Origin: Deltaproteobacteria bacterium
GTDB taxonomy: Bacteria; Desulfobacterota; Desulfomonilia; UBA1062
Direction: 5' to 3'
NCBI GenBank assembly: GCA_018434685.1
Contig: JAHDOV010000005.1
Coordinates: forward strand, 125,056-189,055
DNA: 64,000 nucleotides
Below the pieces are notes generated by a model. That model was not told the origin of the DNA, made no database searches, and saw only the letters and a program-made list of their open reading frames with translations. Both the position numbers and the translations under genes were made by a program. Position 1 is the stretch's first letter. Each line of letters opens with the position of its first letter. Below, in pieces: positions 57,181 to 64,000 of this stretch.

Positions 57181-58116
57181 TCAGGACCGCAGGCGGTACT
57201 GCCCGTCTCGCTCAGCGACCAGGTCCTTCTCAACGAGGCCTGCCAGGTGCTTCTTCACCATCTGGGTCTCCCCGTACTGGTAGATCCTGTCGGGCTCGGT
57301 GTGGTCCACCTGGTAGATGGGGGAGGCCATGACGATCTCCTCCAGGCTGATCCAGTCACGGCCGGAGATGACCTCCAGGATGGTTCTGTCCCGCTCGCCG
57401 AATACCCTGCCGAAGGCTTCGAGCCTTTTATAGATGTACGCCCCCTTCACGGGTTTCGCGTGGGACGAGATGTACACCTCTGCCGGCAGCGTGCTCACCA
57501 GGTCGATGGAGGCCTTGAACAGGCCGATATCGGATTCCGGGTTGCCGTACCAGGGTCCGAATGGGCTCAGGTCGATGTCGAATCCCACGACGATCTTTTT
57601 TTCAGGCTCGTAGAGGCAGTAGTGGTCGTTAAGGTGGCCGGGTGTATGCAGGGCAATGAAGCGGGTGGTTCCGAACGTGAATTCGTGGCCGTGCGTGAAG
57701 CTTGCCGTGGGGCTGAAGTCCCTGAACCCGGTTACCGGGAGGTAGTTCTCCTTCCAGAAGCCGGCGAGCTCGTCCTCGACGAAGCGCACCGCGAAGCTGT
57801 CTGCCTGCGCGATACTCTCCCTGCACTGAAGAGGCACGACGATGTCCGGGTTCGACAGGTCCTGCAACAGCCAGGCCCCCGCAGTATGGTCCGGATGCGA
57901 GTGGGAGACGATGACCGTCTCGATTCCCAGCATGCGGGCGAGCTTTTCCGTGATATCGAGGCCGCATCCGGTGTCCAGCAGGGCCCTGACGCGGTCGAGG
58001 ATGAGGATGGCGTTTGCAAAGGGCGAGCGGCTCCGGTTGTTGCCGTGTATGACATGGATCTCGTCGGTGATGGTGGTAACCCTGATCCCGTTGGAACGTA
58101 ATTGGTCGATGTTCAT
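57181..58116 (-). CDS. Metallo-beta-lactamase-fold hydrolase with C-terminal winged helix
   Basis: 311 aa. The metal-binding motif is SHSHPDHTAG (HxHxDH), with further ligands in LHTPGHLNDHY, GFDID and SSHAKPV. The last 70 residues (SLEEIVMASPIYQ, QMVKKHLAGLVEKDLVAERD) look like the small helical domain of glyoxalase II/LACTB2-type proteins. The substrate is unknown; a thioester or phosphodiester is plausible. Confidence 0.85.
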   Translation of the reverse strand: MNIDQLRSNGIRVTTITDEIHVIHGNNRSRSPFANAILILDRVRALLDTGCGLDITEKLARMLGIETVIVSHSHPDHTAGAWLLQDLSNPDIVVPLQCRESIAQADSFAVRFVEDELAGFWKENYLPVTGFRDFSPTASFTHGHEFTFGTTRFIALHTPGHLNDHYCLYEPEKKIVVGFDIDLSPFGPWYGNPESDIGLFKASIDLVSTLPAEVYISSHAKPVKGAYIYKRLEAFGRVFGERDRTILEVISGRDWISLEEIVMASPIYQVDHTEPDRIYQYGETQMVKKHLAGLVEKDLVAERDGQYRLRS

Positions 58117-58245
58117 AGCAGTGGACGACTATAGCCACATTGTGCTGCCAGGGTCAAGCACGCACAGGAGATACCTTCCAGAGGGCGAACTGACGAAACG
58201 GGAAGCCGGATTGAATTTTACCCACAATGCAGGTATAACCAGCCG

Positions 58246-58623
58246 GTGATCGACCGAATAAAAATAACCGCTGCGGACATGATCCTTTTTGTCTCTATCA
58301 TTGCCCTGACCGGGATATGGTTCGGCACGCTCGTTGTCCGCTCCGAACCGGGGGCCGTTGTGGAGGTCCGCAACGCAGCGGGTCTGTACCGGGAAATCAG
58401 CCTGGAGCAGGACGCAACGGTCAGCGTGCCGGGGCCGCTCGGAGACTCCGTGGTGAAGGTCGAACACGGCATCGTGTACATGGTTTCCTCTCCCTGTCCC
58501 ACCAAGGTGTGCATCAATATGGGGGAGATCTCTGAGGCGGGCGAGAGTATCGTGTGCATTCCGAACAGGGTGTATGTGCTCATACGGGGTGGGAAGTCTG
58601 GGGCTGATTCCATAAGCTATTAG
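58246..58623 (+). CDS. NusG-domain-II membrane-anchored protein
   Basis: 125 aa. One N-terminal membrane helix (ADMILFVSIIALTGIWFGTL) leads to an extracytoplasmic NusG domain II fold: VVKVEHGIVYMVSSPCPTKV, CINMGEISEAGESIVCIPNR, ending in VYVLIRGG. The paired Cys are typical of the family. Such proteins are often found near FMN-flavinylation or Rnf-type genes, but none is here. The start is GTG at 58246. Confidence 0.8.
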   Translation: MIDRIKITAADMILFVSIIALTGIWFGTLVVRSEPGAVVEVRNAAGLYREISLEQDATVSVPGPLGDSVVKVEHGIVYMVSSPCPTKVCINMGEISEAGESIVCIPNRVYVLIRGGKSGADSISY

Positions 58624-58630
58624 TTTTTTT

Positions 58631-58820
58631 ATGTTCATTTCTTTGCCTGCCCAAAGAAACGAACCAAAGAAAGGGCACCCCACGAAGCCGCTCCTGCGGA
58701 GTTCGTTCACTCACTCGGGAAAAATCCGCTCGCAATAAACTCGCGCAGCTGCGCTGCGCTCAGACAGAATTGCTCGTTTTCCGGATTTTTCCCTCCCTCG
58801 CTCACCGGCTTCAAGGGGAC
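58631..58820. repeat. Imperfect dispersed repeat, left copy (inverted relative to 63443-63637)
   Basis: About 190 bases matching the reverse complement of 63443-63637. Shared blocks include CTTTGCCTGCCCAAAGAAAC-like, CACGAAGCCG, AAATCCGCTCGCA, CGCGCAGCTGCGCTGCGCTC and CCGGCTTCAAGGGG. A small hairpin (CTCC-GCA-GGAG on the minus strand) sits where the other copy has a different hairpin. It carries no gene. Confidence 0.85.
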
Positions 58821-59118
58821 CCATCCCGGGTGCTGAACCGTTTACTCAATAGGATAATTGATGAATCTGCCTGCCTCTCTAACTGGAGAAGAAAACCAGC
58901 CTCTCATCAGAGAATTGCATATATCCATTGAAGATCTTAAAAATAATCCGTCTTGGGAAATTGAATAGTTATTGCAATTATATACTATTATGAATCAAGT
59001 AGTTATGCTACAATATTCTTAATTTAAGAAATATTACAAACTCAACATAGAAATCCAACATCTAAGATGAATTAATAACAATTAATCAACTTATCAATAT
59101 TATAGATATATTGGTTTA
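58821..59118. other. AT-rich gap at the start of the island
   Basis: GC content drops sharply here. The only open frame with an ATG is 58861-58968, 35 codons (begins MNLPASLTGEENQPLIRELH), with no ribosome site; it may be the remnant of a gene. Otherwise I see nothing. Confidence 0.3.
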
Positions 59119-59133
59119 ATGGGGGGACTCAAA

Positions 59134-59901
59134 ATGATTAATATTCCCAAAAAAGTTATCGAAAGATTCATAAAACAAACAGGGAAATTCCAGAGAATAC
59201 TTAAGAAAGCAAGTGATAGTGATATAAATGAAGCTGATACCGTAAAAATTGTTGTTGATATATTATCGGATGTTTTTGGATTTGATAAATACCACGAAAT
59301 AACAAGTGAATATGCAATAAAAAGTACTTTTTGTGATCTGGCTGTAAAAGTTAATGATGATGTAAAATTTTTGATCGAAGTTAAATCGGTCACGATTGAT
59401 TTAAAAGAAAATCATCTAAAGCAAGCTATAAACTATGGTGCGCATGAAGGTATAAAGTGGGTTATTCTTACAAATGGCCGTGTCTGGAAAGGATATATTA
59501 TTGAACTAAAAGATTCCATAAATTTTGACGAAGTCTTCGAAATAGATTTTCTAAATATCAATCCAAGGAAACATGAAGACCAGCAGAAATTAATTTTAAT
59601 AGCTAAAGAGGGCCTTAGTAAAGATGTTATAGCTGAATACCAAGAAAGAACAAAATGTGTAAATCGCTTTGTGGTCGGGGCAATTTTATTGAATAAATCA
59701 TCATTAGAAATGATAAGAAGAGAATTGAGGAAACTGAAACCTGGACTGAAAGTAGATATAAATGAGATTGAGTCAATTCTAAAGAATGAAGTTATTAAAA
59801 GAAATATAATCGAAGGAGATGATTCAAAAGAGGCAAATAAGCTTATTAGAAAATGTATTGCCAAGGCAAAAAGAATTCACAATAAAAATGGTGCGGTATG
59901 A
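59134..59901 (+). CDS. PD-(D/E)XK nuclease-like protein (HsdR N-terminal type)
   Basis: 255 aa, AT-rich with codon use unlike the flanking genes. The N-terminal 130 residues match the type I restriction R-subunit N domain: KIVVDILSDVFGFDKYHEIT, then STFCDLAVKVNDDVKFLIEV. The nuclease signature can be read as Asp68 and Glu82-Val-Lys84. The C-terminal 110 residues are helical, with no helicase motor, so this is a stand-alone protein of a kind often seen in defence islands. The ATG at 59134 follows GGGGGGAC; an ATG at 59119 is also possible. The DNA target is unknown. Confidence 0.7.
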   Translation: MINIPKKVIERFIKQTGKFQRILKKASDSDINEADTVKIVVDILSDVFGFDKYHEITSEYAIKSTFCDLAVKVNDDVKFLIEVKSVTIDLKENHLKQAINYGAHEGIKWVILTNGRVWKGYIIELKDSINFDEVFEIDFLNINPRKHEDQQKLILIAKEGLSKDVIAEYQERTKCVNRFVVGAILLNKSSLEMIRRELRKLKPGLKVDINEIESILKNEVIKRNIIEGDDSKEANKLIRKCIAKAKRIHNKNGAV

Positions 59902-60164
59902 GATATAATTTAATTCTAGGTTGAATCCTATCCTGTCTTATATATTCCGTGCCATCCTCCCTATTCTATGTATGGACTATGATTTAGATAGATCTGGATA
60001 TAAGACCTTTAAGATTCAACATACCAAAATTTGATGAGTTATCGAAGAGATGTTAGTTTTAGAATTTGAGTCAAAATCGACTCTTTTACAATTATTATTG
60101 AAGCTTTGATAAGTTGAGCTAAATTAGAATCAAATTATATTCTTTTTGTGATCTGGAGGATTGT
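59902..60164. other. AT-rich gap between island genes
   Basis: 263 bases without an open frame of note. It should hold the promoter of the small exported protein. No strong stem or repeat is seen. Confidence 0.3.
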
Positions 60165-60431
60165 ATGAAAAATGGCTTTCTTGTAAGATCGATTATTATT
60201 ACTTTTGTCTGGTTGTTCTTTAATACAATGCCACTTATTGCGGCTGATAAATGTCCATCTTTCATTAAAATTGGCAATTTATATAAATCACCAGGGATTA
60301 AAAGTATTGAATTTGAAGTGTTAGACATAGATGGTGTGTGGATAAAGATCAGATATAAAAGCGGGAAAGATGATAAGATAGTATGGGCTAACACTGAATT
60401 CTATCCATCTCTTGAAGAAATAATTAAATAA
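60165..60431 (+). CDS. Small exported or membrane-anchored protein
   Basis: 88 aa. An N-terminal hydrophobic signal (LVRSIIITFVWLFFNTMPLI, possible cleavage after IAA) is followed by about 60 residues that alternate strand-like (IKSIEFEVLDIDGVWIKIRY), ending in ANTEFYPSLEEIIK. There is a clear ribosome site (TGGAGGA) before the ATG. No family is recognised. It lies 55 bases before the cyclase-like gene. Confidence 0.6.
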   Translation: MKNGFLVRSIIITFVWLFFNTMPLIAADKCPSFIKIGNLYKSPGIKSIEFEVLDIDGVWIKIRYKSGKDDKIVWANTEFYPSLEEIIK

Positions 60432-60486
60432 TCATGTGTAATATAAAAAGACATTTATTGTTATGGTGGTCTTTAGGATAAAACCA

Positions 60487-61452
60487 ATGAAAAAAAGTAG
60501 GAATAAGAATAAAAGAAAGAGTACAAAAAGGAGTGAAAACAAAGCACCACAAAAGAAAGATGATATAATGCTTGCTTACCATCTTGCGTTATATTTTGAT
60601 ATCCTTGGACAAAAAGAGAAGATACGAGAATTACAAGATTTGCCAACTGATGATGCCAAAAAAGAAGAGGTTGTCAGAATACTAAAGGAAACAGCAGGTG
60701 TAGTAATCGGCACACGTAATTTATTTAAAAGGTACTTTGAATCAGCTTTAAAAGAGCGAGAGGTGCCCTCGGAACTCCCTAAAAATCTACAGGCAGAGTA
60801 CCTAGCTGCCACAAGAGCGGAAGTTAATTTCCGTAAGTTTTCCGATTCTTTAATAATAACAGTTCCATTGCATAATAATAATGAACATTGTACGCCAATG
60901 AACGGTGTATATTTTGCGTTAACAAGCGCCTGTGTAATGCTTCTAACTTGCCTTGCAGCAAAACACCCAATCCGAGGGGGTATTGATGTAGGTGTATGTA
61001 TTGATATCGATACAGATGAAATTTATGGGGCAGCAATAGAACGGGCCTATACATTGGAAAGCAAGTTTGCAGATTACCCAAGAATCTTGATAGGCAATGA
61101 ATTACTTAATTATCTTAATATGATCTCAAATCAAAATCCAAAAACTCGACCTGGGATTATAGCAAAAGAACTAGCAAAAAAATGTTTAAAACTAATTATT
61201 GTTGATTCAGATGGACAATACATGCTCCATTTCTTACATGAATCAATATGGGAGATCGAAGATGCAACTTACAATTTTGATGAACTAGTAATCAAACCAG
61301 CGTATGAGTTTGTTAAAGAAAATTACAATATTTATATGCAGCAAGAGAAAAGAAAGCTCGGCAGTAGGTATGGAAGGTTGCTTGGGTATTTTAACATACA
61401 TCTCAGAAGGCTAGGCAAACAAGATCTCATGAATGAAATAAATAATGTATAG
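60487..61452 (+). CDS. Class III nucleotidyl cyclase-like protein
   Basis: About 321 aa with a very basic first 20 residues. The body resembles the class III cyclase fold: LALYFDILGQKEKIREL (metal-type Asp38), FRKFSDSLIITVPL (metal-type Asp120), KHPIRGGIDVGVCIDI, EIYGAAIERAYTLESKFADY and PRILIGNELLNYL. The Asn and Arg that stabilise the transition state in known cyclases align with Glu and Thr here, so activity is uncertain. Cyclases of this general form occur in Pycsar anti-phage systems. The ATG at 60487 (AGGA upstream) is chosen over 60463. A terminator follows the stop. Confidence 0.6.
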   Translation: MKKSRNKNKRKSTKRSENKAPQKKDDIMLAYHLALYFDILGQKEKIRELQDLPTDDAKKEEVVRILKETAGVVIGTRNLFKRYFESALKEREVPSELPKNLQAEYLAATRAEVNFRKFSDSLIITVPLHNNNEHCTPMNGVYFALTSACVMLLTCLAAKHPIRGGIDVGVCIDIDTDEIYGAAIERAYTLESKFADYPRILIGNELLNYLNMISNQNPKTRPGIIAKELAKKCLKLIIVDSDGQYMLHFLHESIWEIEDATYNFDELVIKPAYEFVKENYNIYMQQEKRKLGSRYGRLLGYFNIHLRRLGKQDLMNEINNV

Positions 61453-61453
61453 A

Positions 61454-61481
61454 GATTTGAAGATATTCAAATCGATTTTTT
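61454..61481 (+). terminator. Rho-independent terminator after the cyclase-like gene
   Basis: An 8-bp perfect stem GATTTGAA/TTCAAATC with a 4-base loop is followed by GATTTTTT. It begins 2 bases after the stop codon. Confidence 0.8.
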
Positions 61482-61663
61482 GATAGAAGATATATATATG
61501 TCTGAGAACTTTATCATTCAGGTATAGGTTCAAATTATCGATCCTGACACGCAACTTTAGTGAATTGATCTCTCGGGAAGTCCACATATCGTGCTAATAA
61601 ATTCCATCGCCCAACAATGCACATAATCACTGGAGATCTATCCTCTCGGTAGTGTCAACAATG
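61482..61663. other. Gap between the cyclase-like gene and the insertion sequence
   Basis: About 180 bases with no open frame or recognisable site. It rises in GC content toward the insertion-sequence end. Confidence 0.3.
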
Positions 61664-61726
61664 TTTCGCACTTTTGATTCAGGTCTCTCGTCTTCGGAGC
61701 GTTGCCTCCTTCATCAACCAACCCAT

Positions 61727-61780
61727 CCGGCAGGGGAATCGGAGGAGAGCCCGTAGGGCTCCCGGAGGTTCCCCTGCCGG
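61727..61780 (-). repeat. Long imperfect hairpin near the IS256 end
   Basis: A 54-base near-palindrome: CCGGCAGGGGAA at one side and TTCCCCTGCCGG at the other, with a further inner stem (GAGCCC-GTA-GGGCTC). It starts 8 bases after the stop of the small ORF and has no T-run, so it is not a standard terminator. Confidence 0.7.
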
Positions 61781-61788
61781 ATAAGCTG

Positions 61789-62061
61789 CTACTCGTATTC
61801 CTGCATGATCTTCAGTGCCTTCTTCCTGTTATGACCTATACCAGCTCTTGATAGATCATATACCCAGACTGGATAGTTGTAATCTTTTGTACTAATCAGA
61901 AGACCCCCGGCAAAATCCGTGATCGCGCCTATGTCTTCGTCTTTATCGCTGGTGTCAAACCAGGTCGTATTCTCTGGCGTGATCTCCACTTCGATTGTTT
62001 CCAATCGGCCTTTTTGCGGATTATATACTATGAGTCCCATAACGTCTGAGCTCCTTATCAT
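61789..62061 (-). CDS. Unknown 90-aa protein coupled to the IS256 transposase
   Basis: It starts MIRSSDVMGLIVYNPQKGRL and has a compact mixed fold with GAITDFAGGLLISTKDYNYP and a basic C terminus (NRKKALKIMQEYE). Its ATG overlaps the transposase stop as ATGA, so it is made from the same mRNA, and it lies inside the putative terminal repeats. No family is recognised. It could be a passenger or a regulator of transposition. Confidence 0.6.
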   Translation of the reverse strand: MIRSSDVMGLIVYNPQKGRLETIEVEITPENTTWFDTSDKDEDIGAITDFAGGLLISTKDYNYPVWVYDLSRAGIGHNRKKALKIMQEYE

Positions 62062-63275
62062 GCCACTTCCTGCAACGACTCTTCATACAGTCTCTTCATA
62101 TTCAGGTATACCCCGCTTCCCCATTTGCTGGAGGCTATATGCCTCAGCCTTGCAGCCACCAGCATCAGGGCTGAATGACCGTCAGGAAAGCAACCAACAA
62201 CCCTCGTGCGGCGGCGAATCTCACGCATGATCCTCTCCATGGGATTATTCGTCCGGATTCTCCGCCAGAACTCCCGAGGAAAGGACATATACGAAAGTGT
62301 CTCTTCTATGCCCTCCCGTACCAGTTTGGCTGCAGAGGCGAGTTTCATCCCTTCCAGCCTCAAGGCTACCTGTAGCGCTTTCTCTTGGGCCGCTTGGTGG
62401 TCCTCCTGCCCGTGAATCGCTTTGAGCATCGCTGCCACCTCTTTGGCCTTGCCTTTGGGCACCACGCTGAATACGTTCCGATAATAATGCACCACGCACC
62501 TCTGCCACTTCGCCTCGGGGTAGAACTCACCGAGCGTTTCAAGCAGCCCCAGGCATTTATCCGAGATTACCAACTGAACCCCTTTTAAACCTCTCTCTTT
62601 GAGATGCCTTAAGAAGTTCTTCCAGCTCTCTTTGTCCTCCTTGAGACCCTCTACTACTCCGATGATCTCTCGGTAGCCTTCCTCGTTTATCCCGATACCT
62701 ACCAGCACAGAGACGTTCTCTACACTCCCGCCCCAACTCCTCTTCAACCAGATCCCGTCCAGGTAGACAAAGGGATACGAACCCTTTAAAGGACGATTCC
62801 TCCACACCTCTATCTGCTCATATATCTTCTTGTTCAGATTGCTGACCGTGCCGGGCGACACCCTCGTTCCCCATAATGCCTCCGTGATATCCTCAACCCG
62901 CCTTACCGATACTCCAGCCAGGTACATCTCAATCAGAGCCTCCTCAACAGAGCTCTCCCGCCTCTTGTACCTCTCGATGATGGACGTCTCAAAGGTCAGA
63001 TTCCTCAACTTCGGCATCTGCAGTTTGACTCGACCTACTTTCATATCAAAGTTGCGCTCATAATGACCAGCCCGTGTATCCTGCCTCTGAGCGCTTCGCT
63101 CATATCGGCCGGCTCCTATAAGTTGCTCCGCTTCTGCTTCCAGTAGGCCATTTAACATCTCTTCCACCGTGCCACGTACCATCTCATCCAAATGCCCCTT
63201 GATCTGCTCCTCATTTATCTGGATGATTTCCCCTTGACTTAATCCTCCTTCATTCTTACCATTCCTCTTACTCAT
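62058..63275 (-). CDS. IS256-family (mutator-type) transposase
   Basis: About 405 aa, full length. DDE residues are seen at FVYLDGIWLKRSWGG (Asp), LVISDKCLGLLETLGEFYPE (Asp) and RTNNPMERIMREIRRRTRVV (Glu), with the CxxH-like QRCVVHYYRNV in between. An N-terminal DNA-binding region comes before residue 130. The frame is intact, so the element may still move. The ATG at 63275 follows GGAGG. Confidence 0.93.
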   Translation of the reverse strand: MSKRNGKNEGGLSQGEIIQINEEQIKGHLDEMVRGTVEEMLNGLLEAEAEQLIGAGRYERSAQRQDTRAGHYERNFDMKVGRVKLQMPKLRNLTFETSIIERYKRRESSVEEALIEMYLAGVSVRRVEDITEALWGTRVSPGTVSNLNKKIYEQIEVWRNRPLKGSYPFVYLDGIWLKRSWGGSVENVSVLVGIGINEEGYREIIGVVEGLKEDKESWKNFLRHLKERGLKGVQLVISDKCLGLLETLGEFYPEAKWQRCVVHYYRNVFSVVPKGKAKEVAAMLKAIHGQEDHQAAQEKALQVALRLEGMKLASAAKLVREGIEETLSYMSFPREFWRRIRTNNPMERIMREIRRRTRVVGCFPDGHSALMLVAARLRHIASSKWGSGVYLNMKRLYEESLQEVA

Positions 63276-63442
63276 CAACGGTCCTCCTCCGGTTAGATTT
63301 ATTGCCCAAAATTCTTCTCTCCGAAGTGAGGACCTTTTTCAATCAATAATCAGAAAGTGCGAAAAATATTTTACGTTATCATCCTCTCTCTTGGTGATAT
63401 GTTTTGAAATCATAGTGGAATAACTCGGCACCAGACCCAATC

Positions 63443-63637
63443 CCCCCTTGAAGCCGGCGAGGGAGTACAGGGAAAATCCGAAAGACGAGCACTTTTGTCT
63501 GAGCGCAGCGCAGCTGCGCGAGTTTAAGTGCGAGCGGATTTTTCCTGTGCGAGTGAGCGTACCTGCCAAAGGCAGGCGGCTTCGTGGGGGTGCCTTTTCT
63601 TTGGTACTTTCTTTGGGCACGCAAAGAAAGTACATAA
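63443..63637. repeat. Imperfect dispersed repeat, right copy
   Basis: This is the reverse complement partner of 58631-58820. It shares CCCCTTGAAGCCGG, GAGCGCAGCGCAGCTGCGCG, GAGCGGATTTTTCC and GGCTTCGTGGG, then CAAAGAAAGTACAT. Its internal hairpin is CCTGCC-AAA-GGCAGG, different in sequence from the left copy's but in the same place. Open frames across it are artefacts. Confidence 0.85.
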
Positions 63638-63684
63638 AGAATATCAGAAGCCTGAAACATGCTTCCCCCGGCAATACCCTGCCT

Positions 63685-63821
63685 TCAATACCCGAGCAGG
63701 AGCCTCATCCCCAACACCCCACCCAAGACGATGAAGAGGACCTTTACAAAACCTGCCCCCCGTGCACTGCCGATGCGGGACCCGACATAGCCGCCAAGCA
63801 TTGCCCCTATGGATGCGCTCA
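63685..63821 (-). pseudogene. C-terminal fragment of a TauE/SafE-type permease
   Basis: About 45 codons read MSASIGAMLGGYVGSRIGSA and then FVKVLFIVLGGVLGMRLLLG before the stop, the last helix region of TauE/SafE sulfite-exporter-like permeases. The sequence homology stops where the IS21-like end begins at 63822. The rest of the gene is not upstream within the window, so it is truncated. The longer open frame to 63873 reads into the element. Confidence 0.7.
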
Positions 63822-64000
63822 TGTCAACGGGAAGATAAAAGTATACCAATTCTGGGAATGAAAAGTATACCATTCTTACCCGATAGTGCCCTGAGAATCG
63901 ACCCCGTCCTTTGAGATTTTCCCCCGTAAGCGGAAGCTGTTGCCTCTGATGTTGATTACGACGCTATGATGAAGCAAGCGATCAAGGATCGCCGTGACGA
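63822..64000 (-). mobile_element. End of an IS21-like element (continues past the window)
   Basis: The end starts TGTCAACGGGAAGATAAAAG and carries two direct copies of AAAAGTATACCA (63837-63848 and 63862-63873), as in the repeated transposase sites of IS21 ends. Inside it lies the tail of an IstB gene. It has inserted into the TauE/SafE-like gene. Confidence 0.7.
63876..63998 (-). CDS. istB: IstB-like helper ATPase of IS21, C-terminal 40 codons
   Basis: Partial gene entering from the right. The tail reads VTAILDRLLHHSVVINIRGN and then SFRLRGKISKDG before a TAA at 63876-63878. DRLLHHS and INIRG(x)S(Y/F)R are the usual end of IstB, the AAA+ helper that directs IS21 transposition. Confidence 0.8.
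   Translation of the reverse strand, partial: VTAILDRLLHHSVVINIRGNSFRLRGKISKDGVDSQGTIG

Larger units (their letters stand above)
61664..63364 (-). mobile_element. IS256-family insertion sequence with coupled second ORF
   Basis: The element contains a full-length mutator-type transposase gene and a small downstream gene. Near its ends lie matching inverted sequences: TTTCGCACTTTTGATT at 61664-61679 and the reverse complement of TTTCGCACTTTCTGATT at 63348-63364, identical but for one indel. The true ends are probably a few bases further out. I could not find a clear target-site duplication. Confidence 0.7.

Noticed and set aside
58861..58968. 35-codon ORF as a real gene (antitoxin-like)
   Set aside because: No ribosome site and no partner toxin gene nearby; reported only as part of the gap.
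60165..61452. A complete known Pycsar system
   Set aside because: No TIR or recognised PycTM effector, and cyclase catalytic Asn/Arg are not conserved, so only a loose analogy is kept as a finding.
63339..63861. Overlapping open frames across the right repeat copy
   Set aside because: They read through the repeat and the IS21 end on both strands and have no coding signs.

Overview
The window looks like a stretch of a Gram-negative, flagellated, probably anaerobic bacterium of the Desulfobacterota (old Deltaproteobacteria) type. The backbone is GC-rich. It carries lipid A, LolCD and BamA genes, a sigma-54-type flagellar promoter, an F0 operon (atpZ-I-B-E) without F1 genes, a siroheme-decarboxylase-like protein next to hemL (siroheme-dependent heme route) and PAS-rich histidine kinases. 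The lineage is inferred from gene content only.

Layout. 1-13.3 kb: a PAS/histidine kinase/receiver protein broken by one in-frame TGA; a small unknown gene; glnS with an added C-terminal tRNA-binding domain; tRNA-Glu and tRNA-Gln; a eukaryote-like 6-phosphofructo-2-kinase/fructose-2,6-bisphosphatase; a degenerate receiver-TPR protein coupled to a class I adenylate cyclase-like protein; an omptin-like outer-membrane protease; and a second multi-PAS kinase related to the first. 13.5-29.1 kb: tRNA-Cys and then one long leftward envelope operon, read lysS-lolC-lolD-bamA-skp-lpxD-lpxA-gfo-lpxB-msbA-lpxK-gmhB and two lipid A acyltransferase-like genes, nearly all overlapping by a few bases. 29.2-31.8 kb: a membrane protein, a HAD phosphatase and a periplasmic binding lipoprotein.

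31.7-39.7 kb is a flagellar block. flgM and a small partner gene are read leftward from a sigma-28-like promoter. flgF-flgG-flgA-flgH-flgI-flgJ-flgN-flgK-csrA are read rightward from a sigma-54-like promoter. Together they build the rod, P and L rings and first hook-filament junction protein, while FlgM and CsrA provide control. 40.3-42.2 kb holds the F0 genes. 42.4-48.5 kb has a glucosaminidase, a polysaccharide deacetylase, ahbB-like and hemL, and lon. 48.5-54.9 kb has a short GlmU and the rod-shape operon mreB-mreC-mreD-mrdA-rodA. 54.9-58.6 kb has a STAS protein with a receiver-PP2C-kinase partner-switching regulator, a metallo-beta-lactamase-fold protein and a NusG-domain-II protein.

58.6-64 kb is accessory DNA. 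Two diverged copies of a roughly 190-bp repeat in inverted orientation bracket an AT-rich segment with a PD-(D/E)XK nuclease-like protein, a small exported protein and a class III nucleotidyl-cyclase-like protein, followed by an IS256-family element whose transposase gene is start-stop coupled to an unknown 90-codon ORF. At the right edge an IS21-like element has cut a TauE/SafE permease gene. This island is the best place to look for something undescribed.
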